From assembly GCA_947463755.1 (NCBI GenBank), contig CANHUK010000004.1, positions 1 to 15,322 of the forward strand: a DNA stretch of 15,322 nt, in the 5' to 3' direction. Positions 6,909-14,450 of this stretch are shown here, piece after piece. Both the position numbers and the translations under genes were made by a program. The first letter of the stretch is position 1, and each line of letters opens with the position of its first letter. Source of the stretch: Chitinophagaceae bacterium. Its GTDB lineage: Bacteria > Bacteroidota > Bacteroidia > Chitinophagales > Chitinophagaceae. A model generated the notes under the pieces. It was not told where the DNA came from. It did not search any database and saw only the letters and a program-made list of their open reading frames with translations.

Positions 6909-7976
6909 TTAATATTTATTTACGCCCAATCCTTGGGTACCGGACAAATACATCAACCCATCCCGCATCTCAAAACCTCCGCGGAACAGATCCTCGGCCA
7001 GATCGAAACTACCATCGAGGTCAAGGAATACAGTATGTGAACAACTATATGCAGCATGCAATGCTGCTGAAATGCTAACGACACTCTCGTCATTACAACC
7101 CCAGAAAAGACGTATGCCTGAGGCCTTTGCCACTCCGGCAATCTCACGCGCGGCCTGTATTCCACCGCATTTCATGAGTTTGATATTGAAAATACCAAAG
7201 ACGGGATCTGCGGTCGACAGGCACCTGGCCGCTTCGAGATCCTTCAGCGATTCGTCGGCAGCCAAAAGCTGACGGACATCCGATGGGAGTTTAATTATAT
7301 CTTCTTCAGTACCCACAGGCAATGGCTGTTCAATGACTTCCATCGGTACCGAAACCGTTCTTCGTAAAAAGGTTCGAAACGAGCGGATATCATATCCCTG
7401 GTTCATATCGACCCGAAGGGTGGCCCGATGCCCAAAACGCTCGTGCAATCGGATCATCCGTTCGATATCCTCTTCCGGATCCCGTCCCAGTTTGACCTTG
7501 AGATGTCGAAAGCCGGTGGACAGATAGGCCTCTGCTTCTGCCAATGTTTCCTGCACATCCATCACCCCGATGGTGACCGATGTCGGCAAAGGCCCTGAAC
7601 ACGCGCCGAACAAAGCGGCAACAGGCACACCGCGCCATCGGGCAAAAGCGTCATGCAGGGCGATGTCCACCGCCGCCATCGTACCCGGCCTGTCCGGAAA
7701 CCGCTCTCGTAACTTTCGGATCAACGCTTCATATTCGCGGATATCGCATCCCTTCAGCATCATGACATCCCCTGAACAGAGATTTTCAAAGGTCATCTCG
7801 GCCGACTCACCCACGACTTCGGGGGCGGGACTTCCGGAACCGTAACCGATGATGCCATGTTCCAATTCGATCTCCAGGAATGCCAGGTTGACATGATCGA
7901 AGTCTCCCCCGGCGATGGCATAAGGTTTCTTCAGCGGAATGCTGCGCAACGAAGGACGGATGTCGAGGATCTTCAT
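6909..7976 (-). CDS. dgcA: Enolase-superfamily racemase: N-acetyl-D-glutamate racemase (DgcA) or dipeptide epimerase
   Basis: A cytoplasmic enolase-superfamily enzyme of 355 residues from the muconate-cycloisomerase-like branch. The catalytic set is complete: base pair-forming lysines in LKVKLG (Lys160, Lys162), metal ligands Asp190 (RVDMNQG), Glu216 (EQPL) and Asp241 (ADES), and the opposite lysine Lys266 in NIKLMKCGG. LDLDG near the C-terminus (Asp319, Asp321) is the D-x-D motif of L-Ala-D/L-Glu epimerases. By family alone the call would be dipeptide epimerase in murein-peptide recycling. Its direct neighbour, a DUF1611 gene 11 bp upstream, instead matches the DgcN-DgcA pair, in which this enzyme converts N-acetyl-D-Glu to N-acetyl-L-Glu. 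Both act on a D-Glu alpha-carbon. I favour DgcA because of the pairing, but the sequence alone does not decide. Confidence 0.85.
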   Translation of the reverse strand: MKILDIRPSLRSIPLKKPYAIAGGDFDHVNLAFLEIELEHGIIGYGSGSPAPEVVGESAEMTFENLCSGDVMMLKGCDIREYEALIRKLRERFPDRPGTMAAVDIALHDAFARWRGVPVAALFGACSGPLPTSVTIGVMDVQETLAEAEAYLSTGFRHLKVKLGRDPEEDIERMIRLHERFGHRATLRVDMNQGYDIRSFRTFLRRTVSVPMEVIEQPLPVGTEEDIIKLPSDVRQLLAADESLKDLEAARCLSTADPVFGIFNIKLMKCGGIQAAREIAGVAKASGIRLFWGCNDESVVSISAALHAAYSCSHTVFLDLDGSFDLAEDLFRGGFEMRDGLMYLSGTQGLGVNKY

Positions 7977-7987
7977 GCCGATGGATG

Positions 7988-9058
7988 TCAGCCCTGCGAC
8001 TGGCTCTGGGTAATCAAATGCTTAAGATCAGGGATCAGCTTGTCCACGCCCTCCTGCAAGGGAAGCAGTACCGGACGGGCCAGTACCTGCTCATATCGCT
8101 GACGAAGGGTCTTCGCCTCTTCTTGCGTACAACCTTCGGTATGCATGCCCACCGCAATGACCTTCGTCCCGTACGCCTCGATCAGCCTGATCTCCGAAAG
8201 AACATCCGGGATCTCTCCCCACTTGGGATTGTGATCCCAGTACTTGCGTTTGGGAGAGAACATGAGCACTGCGTGTCGCGCCCCACCTGATAACATGAGC
8301 TCGGGACCACAGGGCCCGCTGGGATTGCGCAGACCCGACTGACCTTCGAGAAAGATGATCTCCGGATTGGCTTCGCGCCAGCACTGCAGGATGGCATGCT
8401 CCAACTCACCGGTGACAAAATCATTCAGCGTCGCATCGAAGATGAAACCATACTGACCGCCCTGCATCCAACCCGTCTGTCCTGTGAAGATCATCTCCGC
8501 GCGCAGACCGCTCGCTTCACAGGCCTGACGGAGCAGACGGGCGGTCGTGCGCTTGCCCATCGCACAATCCATCCCAATGACGGCCACCACCGGAACATCC
8601 ACCTTCTTGATATCACCCGTCCAGAAATGAAGCTGCTCGCGGGTCTTGGGCTTCCGTACATCTATGAGTTCGGCCTGGTAGAGATTAGCCAGGGAAACGA
8701 TATCCTGTTTGTCGGTCAGGAATTCATGCAGACCATTTACGATCGACAGACCGGCACGGATGGCGAGCCGGATCACTTCGAGCATATCGGGTGGCAATTT
8801 GCCACCAACGGTCGCCACGCCGATCACCAGGTAACGAGGTCCCCAGACACCTGCCAGGGCATCGTCCAGGTTGGCGTAGATCGGGATGTCTCGATGCTTG
8901 CCGTCCAGCAACATGCCGGCATCCCGGCCGGCGGTTTCCGGACCATCGATGACCGCGAGCACTTCAAAGCGTTCACTGCCGCGGATCAGGCCGTGCGCGG
9001 TCTTCGCATCATCCTTGCGGAAGAGCCCATTGGTAAGTACGATGGCTGGTGACTTCAT
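7988..9058 (-). CDS. dgcN: DUF1611 protein, probable D-glutamate N-acetyltransferase (DgcN type)
   Basis: A cytoplasmic protein of 356 residues covering a full DUF1611. The N-terminal half (1-140) is a Rossmann-like domain. The C-terminal half begins with a P-loop, GMDCAMGKRTTA (162-173), followed by the signature TGQTGWMQGG (192-201) and LEGQSGLRNPSG (237-248). Members of this family were shown to N-acetylate D-glutamate before racemisation by DgcA in marine Proteobacteria and haloarchaea; that assignment is carried over here by family and gene pairing. The presence of a P-loop in an acetyltransferase is characteristic of this family rather than an oddity of this copy. It lies 30 bp after the deacylase stop and 11 bp before the racemase start, all on one strand, so the three are almost surely one transcript. 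Other DUF1611 substrates remain possible. Confidence 0.88.
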   Translation of the reverse strand: MKSPAIVLTNGLFRKDDAKTAHGLIRGSERFEVLAVIDGPETAGRDAGMLLDGKHRDIPIYANLDDALAGVWGPRYLVIGVATVGGKLPPDMLEVIRLAIRAGLSIVNGLHEFLTDKQDIVSLANLYQAELIDVRKPKTREQLHFWTGDIKKVDVPVVAVIGMDCAMGKRTTARLLRQACEASGLRAEMIFTGQTGWMQGGQYGFIFDATLNDFVTGELEHAILQCWREANPEIIFLEGQSGLRNPSGPCGPELMLSGGARHAVLMFSPKRKYWDHNPKWGEIPDVLSEIRLIEAYGTKVIAVGMHTEGCTQEEAKTLRQRYEQVLARPVLLPLQEGVDKLIPDLKHLITQSQSQG

Positions 9059-9088
9059 GGATATGGTATTATTTGGATTTATTTCGAA

Positions 9089-10633
9089 TCAACGTTTTGT
9101 CTGCCTGGATACCGGACGGGTGACCATTCTGCCTGGGCGCACTCCGGTGGACTTCCCCTCGCCAAATACCCGTTTCCCATTCACCCATACGCCGATGATG
9201 CCATCAGAATGGGCATGACTGTCTTCCAGGGTCGCCCGGTCGATGACTCGATCCGGATCGAATAATACCAGGTCCGCCAGGTAACCCGGACGAATGAGAC
9301 CACGATCCCGGATGCCCAGATGCCGTGCCGTGAGACCCGTCATCTTATGAACGGCCGTTTCCAGGCTCATCAGTTTGCTCTCCCGGACCTGACGACCCAG
9401 CACCCGCGTAAAGGAACCAAACCCGCGGGGGTGGCGTCCGGCGTTCCCATCAGAACAAATATTCGTGTGCGGCCAGGCCAAAAAGGCGGCCACATCTCCG
9501 GCGGTCATCGACTTGCCGGCGATCGCCTCGACACCATCTGCATCCGGATGGGTTCGCTCATATTCCGCTGCGCGCGCGACCAAATGCAAAAGGGTCTGAG
9601 CAGCTGACTCCCGACGCATCCGGGCGATATCCCCCAGCATCCTACCCTCCCAGGCAGGTTCTGGCAGATACCTCACCAGCATCGAACTATCCGGATCGCA
9701 CAGCTTTTCAACGGCCAGCCGGGCACTGGCAGTATCCGAATACCTGCGATCCGGAAATAATACACGCAGGGTGGAGTTCCAGAAAGTGTAAGGATAGGCA
9801 TCCGCCGTGATATCGATCCCCTCGGCACGTGCCCGTTCCAACCGGGCGATGACCCGGGGCGCCTGTCCCCAGTCGTCACGCGAAGCCAGTTTGATATGGG
9901 ATATCTTGACCGGCATCCTGGTAAGTCGTCCGATCTCAATGATTTCCTCTACGGCCTCATCCATCTTCAGATCCTCGCTGCGGATATGGCTGATGTATCG
10001 TCCGCCGAATTCCGCGGCTACTTTGGCAAGTGACACTACTTCCGAACGGCTGCTGTAAAATGCCCCCTCATATTCAAGTCCGGTCGAAAGCCCCAGCGAA
10101 CCACGCCTCAACTCCTCCGCCAGGATCTTCCGCATCCGCACCAGCTCGGCATCTGTGGCAGGCCGTTTCAGATCATCCTGCCCCATGACCTCCGAACGCA
10201 GCATCGTATGGCCGGTGTAACTGGCGATGTTGACAGCAAAACGATTCCCGGAGAGCAATGCCTGAATGGAATCCATCGGAAGCCCGTCGCCGTCCTGACC
10301 GATGACGATCGTGGTAATACCCTGACTCGCCGTGGCCAATGCATCCGGATTCCTTCGAAGATATCCCAGGTGATGGGAATGCGAATCGATGAAGCCAGGG
10401 GCCAATACCTGTCCGCGACCATCAAAGACGCTGTCGCCCGGCATGGCTTTCAACGTTCCCACAGCAATGATCCGGTCTCCCCGCAACCTCACATCAGCCA
10501 TGCGGGCCGGTGCACCCGTACCATCGATCAATCGGATGTTGACAATGAGGATGTCCTTCGCCCATGAGACGCTGATTATGCATGTGAGACATAAAATGAA
10601 CAGAAATCGCAGGAACATCTGACAAATATTCAT
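9089..10633 (-). CDS. Exported N-acyl-D-amino-acid deacylase (D-aminoacylase family)
   Basis: A zinc amidohydrolase of 514 residues that should cleave N-acyl-D-amino acids to D-amino acid plus fatty or acetic acid. It has a signal peptide (MFLRFLFILC to about SVSWA), so it acts outside the inner membrane; Met6 is an alternative start. Metal and active-site motifs are DSHSHH (His85, His87), ISHIRSE (His216), ISHIKLA (His246), SDGN (Asp395) and the family tag HPRGFGSF (401-408). The GNCG motif that supplies a bridging Cys in classical D-aminoacylases reads GQDG here, with Asp114 in the Cys position. The last part (440-495) is the usual amidohydrolase beta-sandwich with GYLADLVLFD. It is the first gene of the four-gene operon and has a good promoter candidate just upstream. 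N-acyl-D-Glu is an attractive substrate given the next two genes, but it is not proven by the sequence. Confidence 0.88.
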   Translation of the reverse strand: MNICQMFLRFLFILCLTCIISVSWAKDILIVNIRLIDGTGAPARMADVRLRGDRIIAVGTLKAMPGDSVFDGRGQVLAPGFIDSHSHHLGYLRRNPDALATASQGITTIVIGQDGDGLPMDSIQALLSGNRFAVNIASYTGHTMLRSEVMGQDDLKRPATDAELVRMRKILAEELRRGSLGLSTGLEYEGAFYSSRSEVVSLAKVAAEFGGRYISHIRSEDLKMDEAVEEIIEIGRLTRMPVKISHIKLASRDDWGQAPRVIARLERARAEGIDITADAYPYTFWNSTLRVLFPDRRYSDTASARLAVEKLCDPDSSMLVRYLPEPAWEGRMLGDIARMRRESAAQTLLHLVARAAEYERTHPDADGVEAIAGKSMTAGDVAAFLAWPHTNICSDGNAGRHPRGFGSFTRVLGRQVRESKLMSLETAVHKMTGLTARHLGIRDRGLIRPGYLADLVLFDPDRVIDRATLEDSHAHSDGIIGVWVNGKRVFGEGKSTGVRPGRMVTRPVSRQTKR

Positions 10634-10664
10634 GAACTTAATGCATGATCTTCATACAAGCTAC

Positions 10665-10693
10665 CAAATTCAGAGGACTTGTGGATCCTCAAA
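10665..10693 (-). promoter_or_regulatory. Candidate Bacteroidota-type promoter for the D-amino-acid operon
   Basis: On the - strand a TTTG (complement of 10690-10693) is followed after 17 bp by TGAATTTG (complement of 10665-10672). That is one mismatch from the Bacteroidota -7 consensus TAnnTTTG, with spacing in the usual range for a -33 TTTG. Transcription would begin near 10658, leaving a leader of about 25 nt before the deacylase ATG at 10633. It overlaps the 5' extension of the CotH reading frame, which supports a later start for CotH. Confidence 0.4.
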
Positions 10694-10783
10694 CCAACAA
10701 AACCAGGGTCGCCTCTCTCCGGAAATCGTGAAAAATCTGCCGCTATACAGAAGGAAAAAGCCAGTTCGTACAATCTAACGTTC

Positions 10784-12211
10784 ATGCCAGAAAAAATGAT
10801 ACGCGCCAGACACATCTTATGCGGCCTTGTACTGATCGCCCTGTTTTCGTGCCGAAAGGAAAACACAGGAGATCCGGGTATGGCAGGTGCGGCTGATTCA
10901 GTAAAATATAATCCGGATTGGACCTTCGCGAGCCACGGGAACGCCGATCAGGACTACCAAATGGTTTTCCCTCAGCAACAAGTCAACAGCATTGAGATCA
11001 GGATGACCGCAGCCCAGTGGACATCGATCAGGGCCAACGTAAAAACCATCGTAGGCACAGAATTCGGCATGGCTGGCGGAGGCCCTCCCCCGGCCACCAA
11101 TGCCACGGAACCCGACTACGTGGATGTCAGCCTGACATTCAACGGAAAAACCTGGAAGAATGTCGGATTCAGGCTGAAGGGAAATTCCACGCTGCGGACT
11201 GCCTGGCAGACGGGCAACTACAAACTGCCCTTTCGGCTGAACTTTGATGAGTTCGAAGACAAGTATCCGGCCACTACCGATCAGCATTTCTTCGGATTCG
11301 AAGAAATGAGCTTCTCCCCCGGAGCCAAAGATCCGTCCCTGATCCGGGAGAAAGCCGCCTCGGACATCTTCAGGATGGCCGGCATACCCTGCGCGCAAAC
11401 GGCATTCTACCGGGTTTCCATCGATTTTGGCAGCGGTTTGCGTTACTGCGGCGTGTACACCGGCATCGAACTGCCCGACGATAACATGATCAAAGAGCAG
11501 TTCGGTGAGGAAAAAGGAAACATCTACAAGCCAGAATCCAATCTGACGAGTTTCAACATCAGTCTTTTTGAAAAAAAGAACAATGAAACGACAGCAGATT
11601 ACTCGGACGTCCAGCAACTGGTTTCTATTCTAAACAGCCCGACCCGCACCTCCTCACCTGCCCAATGGCGAACACAGCTGGAGGCCGTCTTCAACGTCGA
11701 CCACTTCCTGAAATACCTGGCCATCAACAATGGCATGGTGAACTGGGACAGCTACGGCGTGATGGCCCATAACTTCTACCTCTACCACCATTCCGTGAAA
11801 AAACTCACATGGATCCCATGGGATCACAATGAGGCACTGAATGGCAGTCCGGGCATTACCGGAACGACAGGTGGAGGCGGACCGGCAGGCAGATCCGGCC
11901 TTTCGCTGAGCATGAATGAAGTCACCGCCTCCTGGCCGCTGATCCGATACCTGGCAGACGATCCCGTGTACCTGCAAACATACAAGACACGGCTCCGGGA
12001 GTTTCGCAACAATGTGTTCCTGGAATCACCCATGAATGCCTTGTTCGACACATACTACAATCTGATCGCACCGCATGTCACCGGTCCGAACGGCGAACAA
12101 CCGGGCGCCACCTACCTGACCGGTGGGGCTACCGGATTCTCTGCCGCGTTGACTGCCTTGAAATCACATGTCACCAGCCGCAGAGCCCTCATCGCCACTT
12201 ATGTTCCCTGA
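10784..12211 (+). CDS. CotH kinase family lipoprotein
   Basis: A predicted lipoprotein kinase-like protein, 475 residues from ATG 10784 (ATG 10796 is equally possible, giving 471). The frame runs upstream to 10679, but those residues are polar and overlap the neighbouring promoter. The signal peptide ends LIALFSC, with lipidated Cys23. CotH motifs are present: FRLKGNS (129-135), KLPFRLNFDEF (147-157), NWDSYGVMAHNFYLYH (320-335) and LTWIPWDHNEA (341-351), where Asp322 and Asp347 are the likely catalytic or metal residues. Two Gly-rich loops (about 95-103 and 354-368) flank the core. CotH of Bacillus spores is an atypical protein kinase; for bacterial envelope homologues the target is unknown. 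It heads a four-gene set with a VTC-domain protein and DUF4956, a combination seen in many bacteria. The domain call is firm and kinase activity is inferred. Confidence 0.9.
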   Translation: MPEKMIRARHILCGLVLIALFSCRKENTGDPGMAGAADSVKYNPDWTFASHGNADQDYQMVFPQQQVNSIEIRMTAAQWTSIRANVKTIVGTEFGMAGGGPPPATNATEPDYVDVSLTFNGKTWKNVGFRLKGNSTLRTAWQTGNYKLPFRLNFDEFEDKYPATTDQHFFGFEEMSFSPGAKDPSLIREKAASDIFRMAGIPCAQTAFYRVSIDFGSGLRYCGVYTGIELPDDNMIKEQFGEEKGNIYKPESNLTSFNISLFEKKNNETTADYSDVQQLVSILNSPTRTSSPAQWRTQLEAVFNVDHFLKYLAINNGMVNWDSYGVMAHNFYLYHHSVKKLTWIPWDHNEALNGSPGITGTTGGGGPAGRSGLSLSMNEVTASWPLIRYLADDPVYLQTYKTRLREFRNNVFLESPMNALFDTYYNLIAPHVTGPNGEQPGATYLTGGATGFSAALTALKSHVTSRRALIATYVP

Positions 12212-12239
12212 TCTTTCATCATATCAGGAAATAACAAGG

Positions 12240-13022
12240 ATGAACGTTCAGACGGATGACATTATTCAGACCTTCGATCCCGTGGACCTATCGGAAACGA
12301 TCAAAAAAGCGGCACTGCTGGACAGATCCGATACCAAATATGTCATACCTGCCTCCCGACTGAACGAGGTGCTGGAAGCCTGCAAACCAATGTACCGCAT
12401 CCTCGAGATCCGGAACAAGAGATCATTTCAATATGATACTGTATACTTCGACACGCCCGGGCTGAGGTTTTATCATGATCACCATGCCGGAAAACAAGAC
12501 AGACAAAAGGTACGGATCAGAAAATACCTGGATTCCGGCATGGCTTACCTCGAAGTCAAACACCGGCTCAACAAGGGCAACACCATCAAATCAAGGATGG
12601 TACTGGATGCACAGTCACCCGAAGACATCAGTGCCCTGAAGCAGCCCGTCTTTGCCGATGCCGGAAACCTGCCCGTAGATCAGCTCCGGCCGGTCATCAG
12701 GATATCCTACGACCGCATCACACTGGTCGATCTGACGAATGAGGAACGGGTCACCATCGACCGGCATATCATCTTTGAGCAGGGAAATGAAACCCGTTCG
12801 ATAGATGGCATTGTGATCGCCGAAGTCAAGCAAGTCAAAAAACATCCTTCGTTTTTTCGCCGGCAAATGCGCGCCATGAACATCCGGGAAGGATCCGTCA
12901 GCAAGTATTGCCTGGGTACCCTGCTGATGAATGACAGGGTCAAACGAAACCGCTTCAAAACCAGATTGAACAGGATCCTGAAGATCACCGACGCCTTAAA
13001 ACAAACCATCTCACATGCCTGA
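12240..13022 (+). CDS. VTC-domain polyphosphate polymerase homologue
   Basis: A cytoplasmic protein of 260 residues with the VTC domain, the tunnel-shaped catalytic fold of yeast Vtc4 that makes polyphosphate from ATP. The start MNVQTDDIIQ at 12240 lies 28 bp after the CotH stop; a longer frame begins inside CotH and was not used. Basic tunnel residues appear in order: DRSDTKY (Arg29, Lys33), YDTVYFDT (65-72), KVRIRKY (Arg92, Arg94), YLEVKHR (Glu105, Lys107), IRISYDR (153-159), TIDRH (172-176) and AEVKQVK (Glu195, Lys197). All expected catalytic strands seem present, so the enzyme is probably active, though product and substrate are untested for bacterial members of this gene set. It overlaps the DUF4956 start by 8 bp, indicating translational coupling and a likely physical partnership with that membrane protein. 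Confidence 0.9.
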   Translation: MNVQTDDIIQTFDPVDLSETIKKAALLDRSDTKYVIPASRLNEVLEACKPMYRILEIRNKRSFQYDTVYFDTPGLRFYHDHHAGKQDRQKVRIRKYLDSGMAYLEVKHRLNKGNTIKSRMVLDAQSPEDISALKQPVFADAGNLPVDQLRPVIRISYDRITLVDLTNEERVTIDRHIIFEQGNETRSIDGIVIAEVKQVKKHPSFFRRQMRAMNIREGSVSKYCLGTLLMNDRVKRNRFKTRLNRILKITDALKQTISHA

Positions 13023-13644
13023 TTTTTTCGACGGACAGGGATTCAAACTCTGGGGATCCGAAGGACTCGAATTCCTCTTTAGACTCCTGTGTGATATCCT
13101 GACGGTGACCATCCTGATACGTGGGATCTACATCCCAAAGTATCGGCGCACCAATGTCATCTTCACGTTCTTTTCCATGAACATCGTCATCTTCCTGATC
13201 GGATTCCTGCTGAACAAGGTGGAAATGACCATGGGCGCCGCCTTCGGCCTTTTTGCCGTCTTTTCCATGCTGCGTTTCAGGACCGAGAATATCTCTGCCC
13301 GGGACATGACCTACGTCTTCATCGTCATCGCCGTGGGATTGCTCGTGTCTGTCAGCCGGGGTGGATGGCAGGAACTGCTGCTGATCAGCGGCGTGATCAT
13401 ACTCTCAACCTGGCTGCTCGAAAAGGGACTACACTCAGGACAAGAAGAAGTCAGGGAGATCCTGTATGAACGGATAGAACTCATACATGCCAGCCGCCGG
13501 CAGGAACTCATCGAGGACCTCAGGAACAGAACCGGTCTGGATATCAGAAGGGTCGAAGTTGGAGAGATCGACCTGCTCAAAGATGCCGCCAGGGTGACCG
13601 TTTACTACCTGCCACAGCCCGACAAGCCTTCCGACCGCTTATGA
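13015..13644 (+). CDS. DUF4956 membrane protein, partner of the VTC protein
   Basis: An inner-membrane protein of 209 residues with four or five predicted helices (about 19-38, 48-67, 74-88, 97-114 and 118-135) and a soluble C-terminal tail of about 70 residues. The DUF4956 signature is the central stretch MGAAFGLFAVFSMLRFRT followed by ARDMTYVF (about 73-102). Its start overlaps the VTC gene end (ATGCCTGA at 13015-13022). The family has no established activity. Its steady linkage to VTC and CotH genes suggests that it anchors the polymerase at the membrane or passes the polymer on, much as the membrane parts of the yeast VTC complex do. That role is inference from context. Confidence 0.9.
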   Translation: MPDFFDGQGFKLWGSEGLEFLFRLLCDILTVTILIRGIYIPKYRRTNVIFTFFSMNIVIFLIGFLLNKVEMTMGAAFGLFAVFSMLRFRTENISARDMTYVFIVIAVGLLVSVSRGGWQELLLISGVIILSTWLLEKGLHSGQEEVREILYERIELIHASRRQELIEDLRNRTGLDIRRVEVGEIDLLKDAARVTVYYLPQPDKPSDRL

Positions 13645-13693
13645 TGGATCAGCATGATGACTGCACTATTTCAGAATGATCCAACCCCTTCTC

Positions 13694-14428
13694 ATGACTA
13701 AAAAGCATAGCATAATGCCTCATCATTCATATTCACCGGGAAACCGGAAGATCTTCGCCATCAGTTGCCTGGTGGCGTTCATGTCCATCATCTCCGGCGG
13801 GATTAGAAGTCAAACAAGTAAATCCGACCCCGTGGATCTCCAGGGATGGGCCATCGTCAGCCTCGGATTGGACCTGCCGAAAAAATGGGAAGCAGGACTG
13901 ACCGGACAGTGGAGGACAGAGAACAACCTGGGTACGACCAGGGGATTCTATGTCACGCCGGAAGTCTCGTATGGGATCCATAAGAGGGTGAAGATCTTCG
14001 CCAACTTCCGATACGCCGATGTCGTCGGCAGCCACTCCTCCCGACTGGGCATCGGATTGGAATACTCCACAAAGATCTCCGGTTGGCAGATCGGTTTGCG
14101 ACCTCAGTTCCAGTACACCCTTAAATACGCGGATGATGGCGACGGCTCGGCAACCGGAACAAGCATCCTGCGCACAAGACTATCCGTCAGGCACCGCATC
14201 ACCAAAAAACTCGACGGATACCTGCAGGTTGAGCCTTATTTCACCTTTACACCAGGCGAATACTTCATCGATAACATCCGAAACACGGCCGGACTTCGAT
14301 ACGAGTACCGAAAAGACCGCAGGATATCGGTGTTCTACATGTACAGACCCGACTTCGCGAAAAGTTACAACCGGTTGTTCCACATCGCAGGTATACGCTG
14401 GGATGTGGACCTGACATGGAAAAAGTGA
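13694..14428 (+). CDS. DUF2490 family outer-membrane beta-barrel protein
   Basis: A predicted outer-membrane protein of about 244 residues. In-frame ATGs lie at 13676, 13694 and 13715; the signal peptide core (FAISCLVAFMSIISGGI, ending near RSQ) fits either of the last two. The rest shows alternating hydrophobic and polar residues with aromatic strand ends (GWAIVSLGLDLPKKWEAGL, RFYVTPEVSYGIHKRVKIF-type strands, a terminal IRWDVDLTWKK), as expected for a small barrel of the DUF2490 family. The family has no known substrate. It starts about 50 bp after DUF4956 and is probably the last gene of the CotH-VTC-DUF4956 transcript. This would put gene products of one operon in cytoplasm, inner membrane and outer membrane. 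Confidence 0.8.
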   Translation: MTKKHSIMPHHSYSPGNRKIFAISCLVAFMSIISGGIRSQTSKSDPVDLQGWAIVSLGLDLPKKWEAGLTGQWRTENNLGTTRGFYVTPEVSYGIHKRVKIFANFRYADVVGSHSSRLGIGLEYSTKISGWQIGLRPQFQYTLKYADDGDGSATGTSILRTRLSVRHRITKKLDGYLQVEPYFTFTPGEYFIDNIRNTAGLRYEYRKDRRISVFYMYRPDFAKSYNRLFHIAGIRWDVDLTWKK

Positions 14429-14450
14429 CCGGACATCGGACGTTCGATCA

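Noticed and set aside
8396..9052. 218-codon + strand frame opposite the DUF1611 gene
   Set aside because: It is antisense to the DUF1611 P-loop and signature motifs. Its His-rich, low-order translation does not look like a protein.
10898..11617. 239-codon - strand frame opposite CotH
   Set aside because: It is fully antisense to conserved CotH motifs, so it is explained as a shadow frame.
13641..13679. 13-codon frame between DUF4956 and DUF2490
   Set aside because: It is too short and has no support; it is most likely plain spacer.
14429..14450. Possible terminator between DUF2490 and the GIY-YIG gene
   Set aside because: Only a 3-bp inverted repeat (CCG/CGG) and no T run are present.
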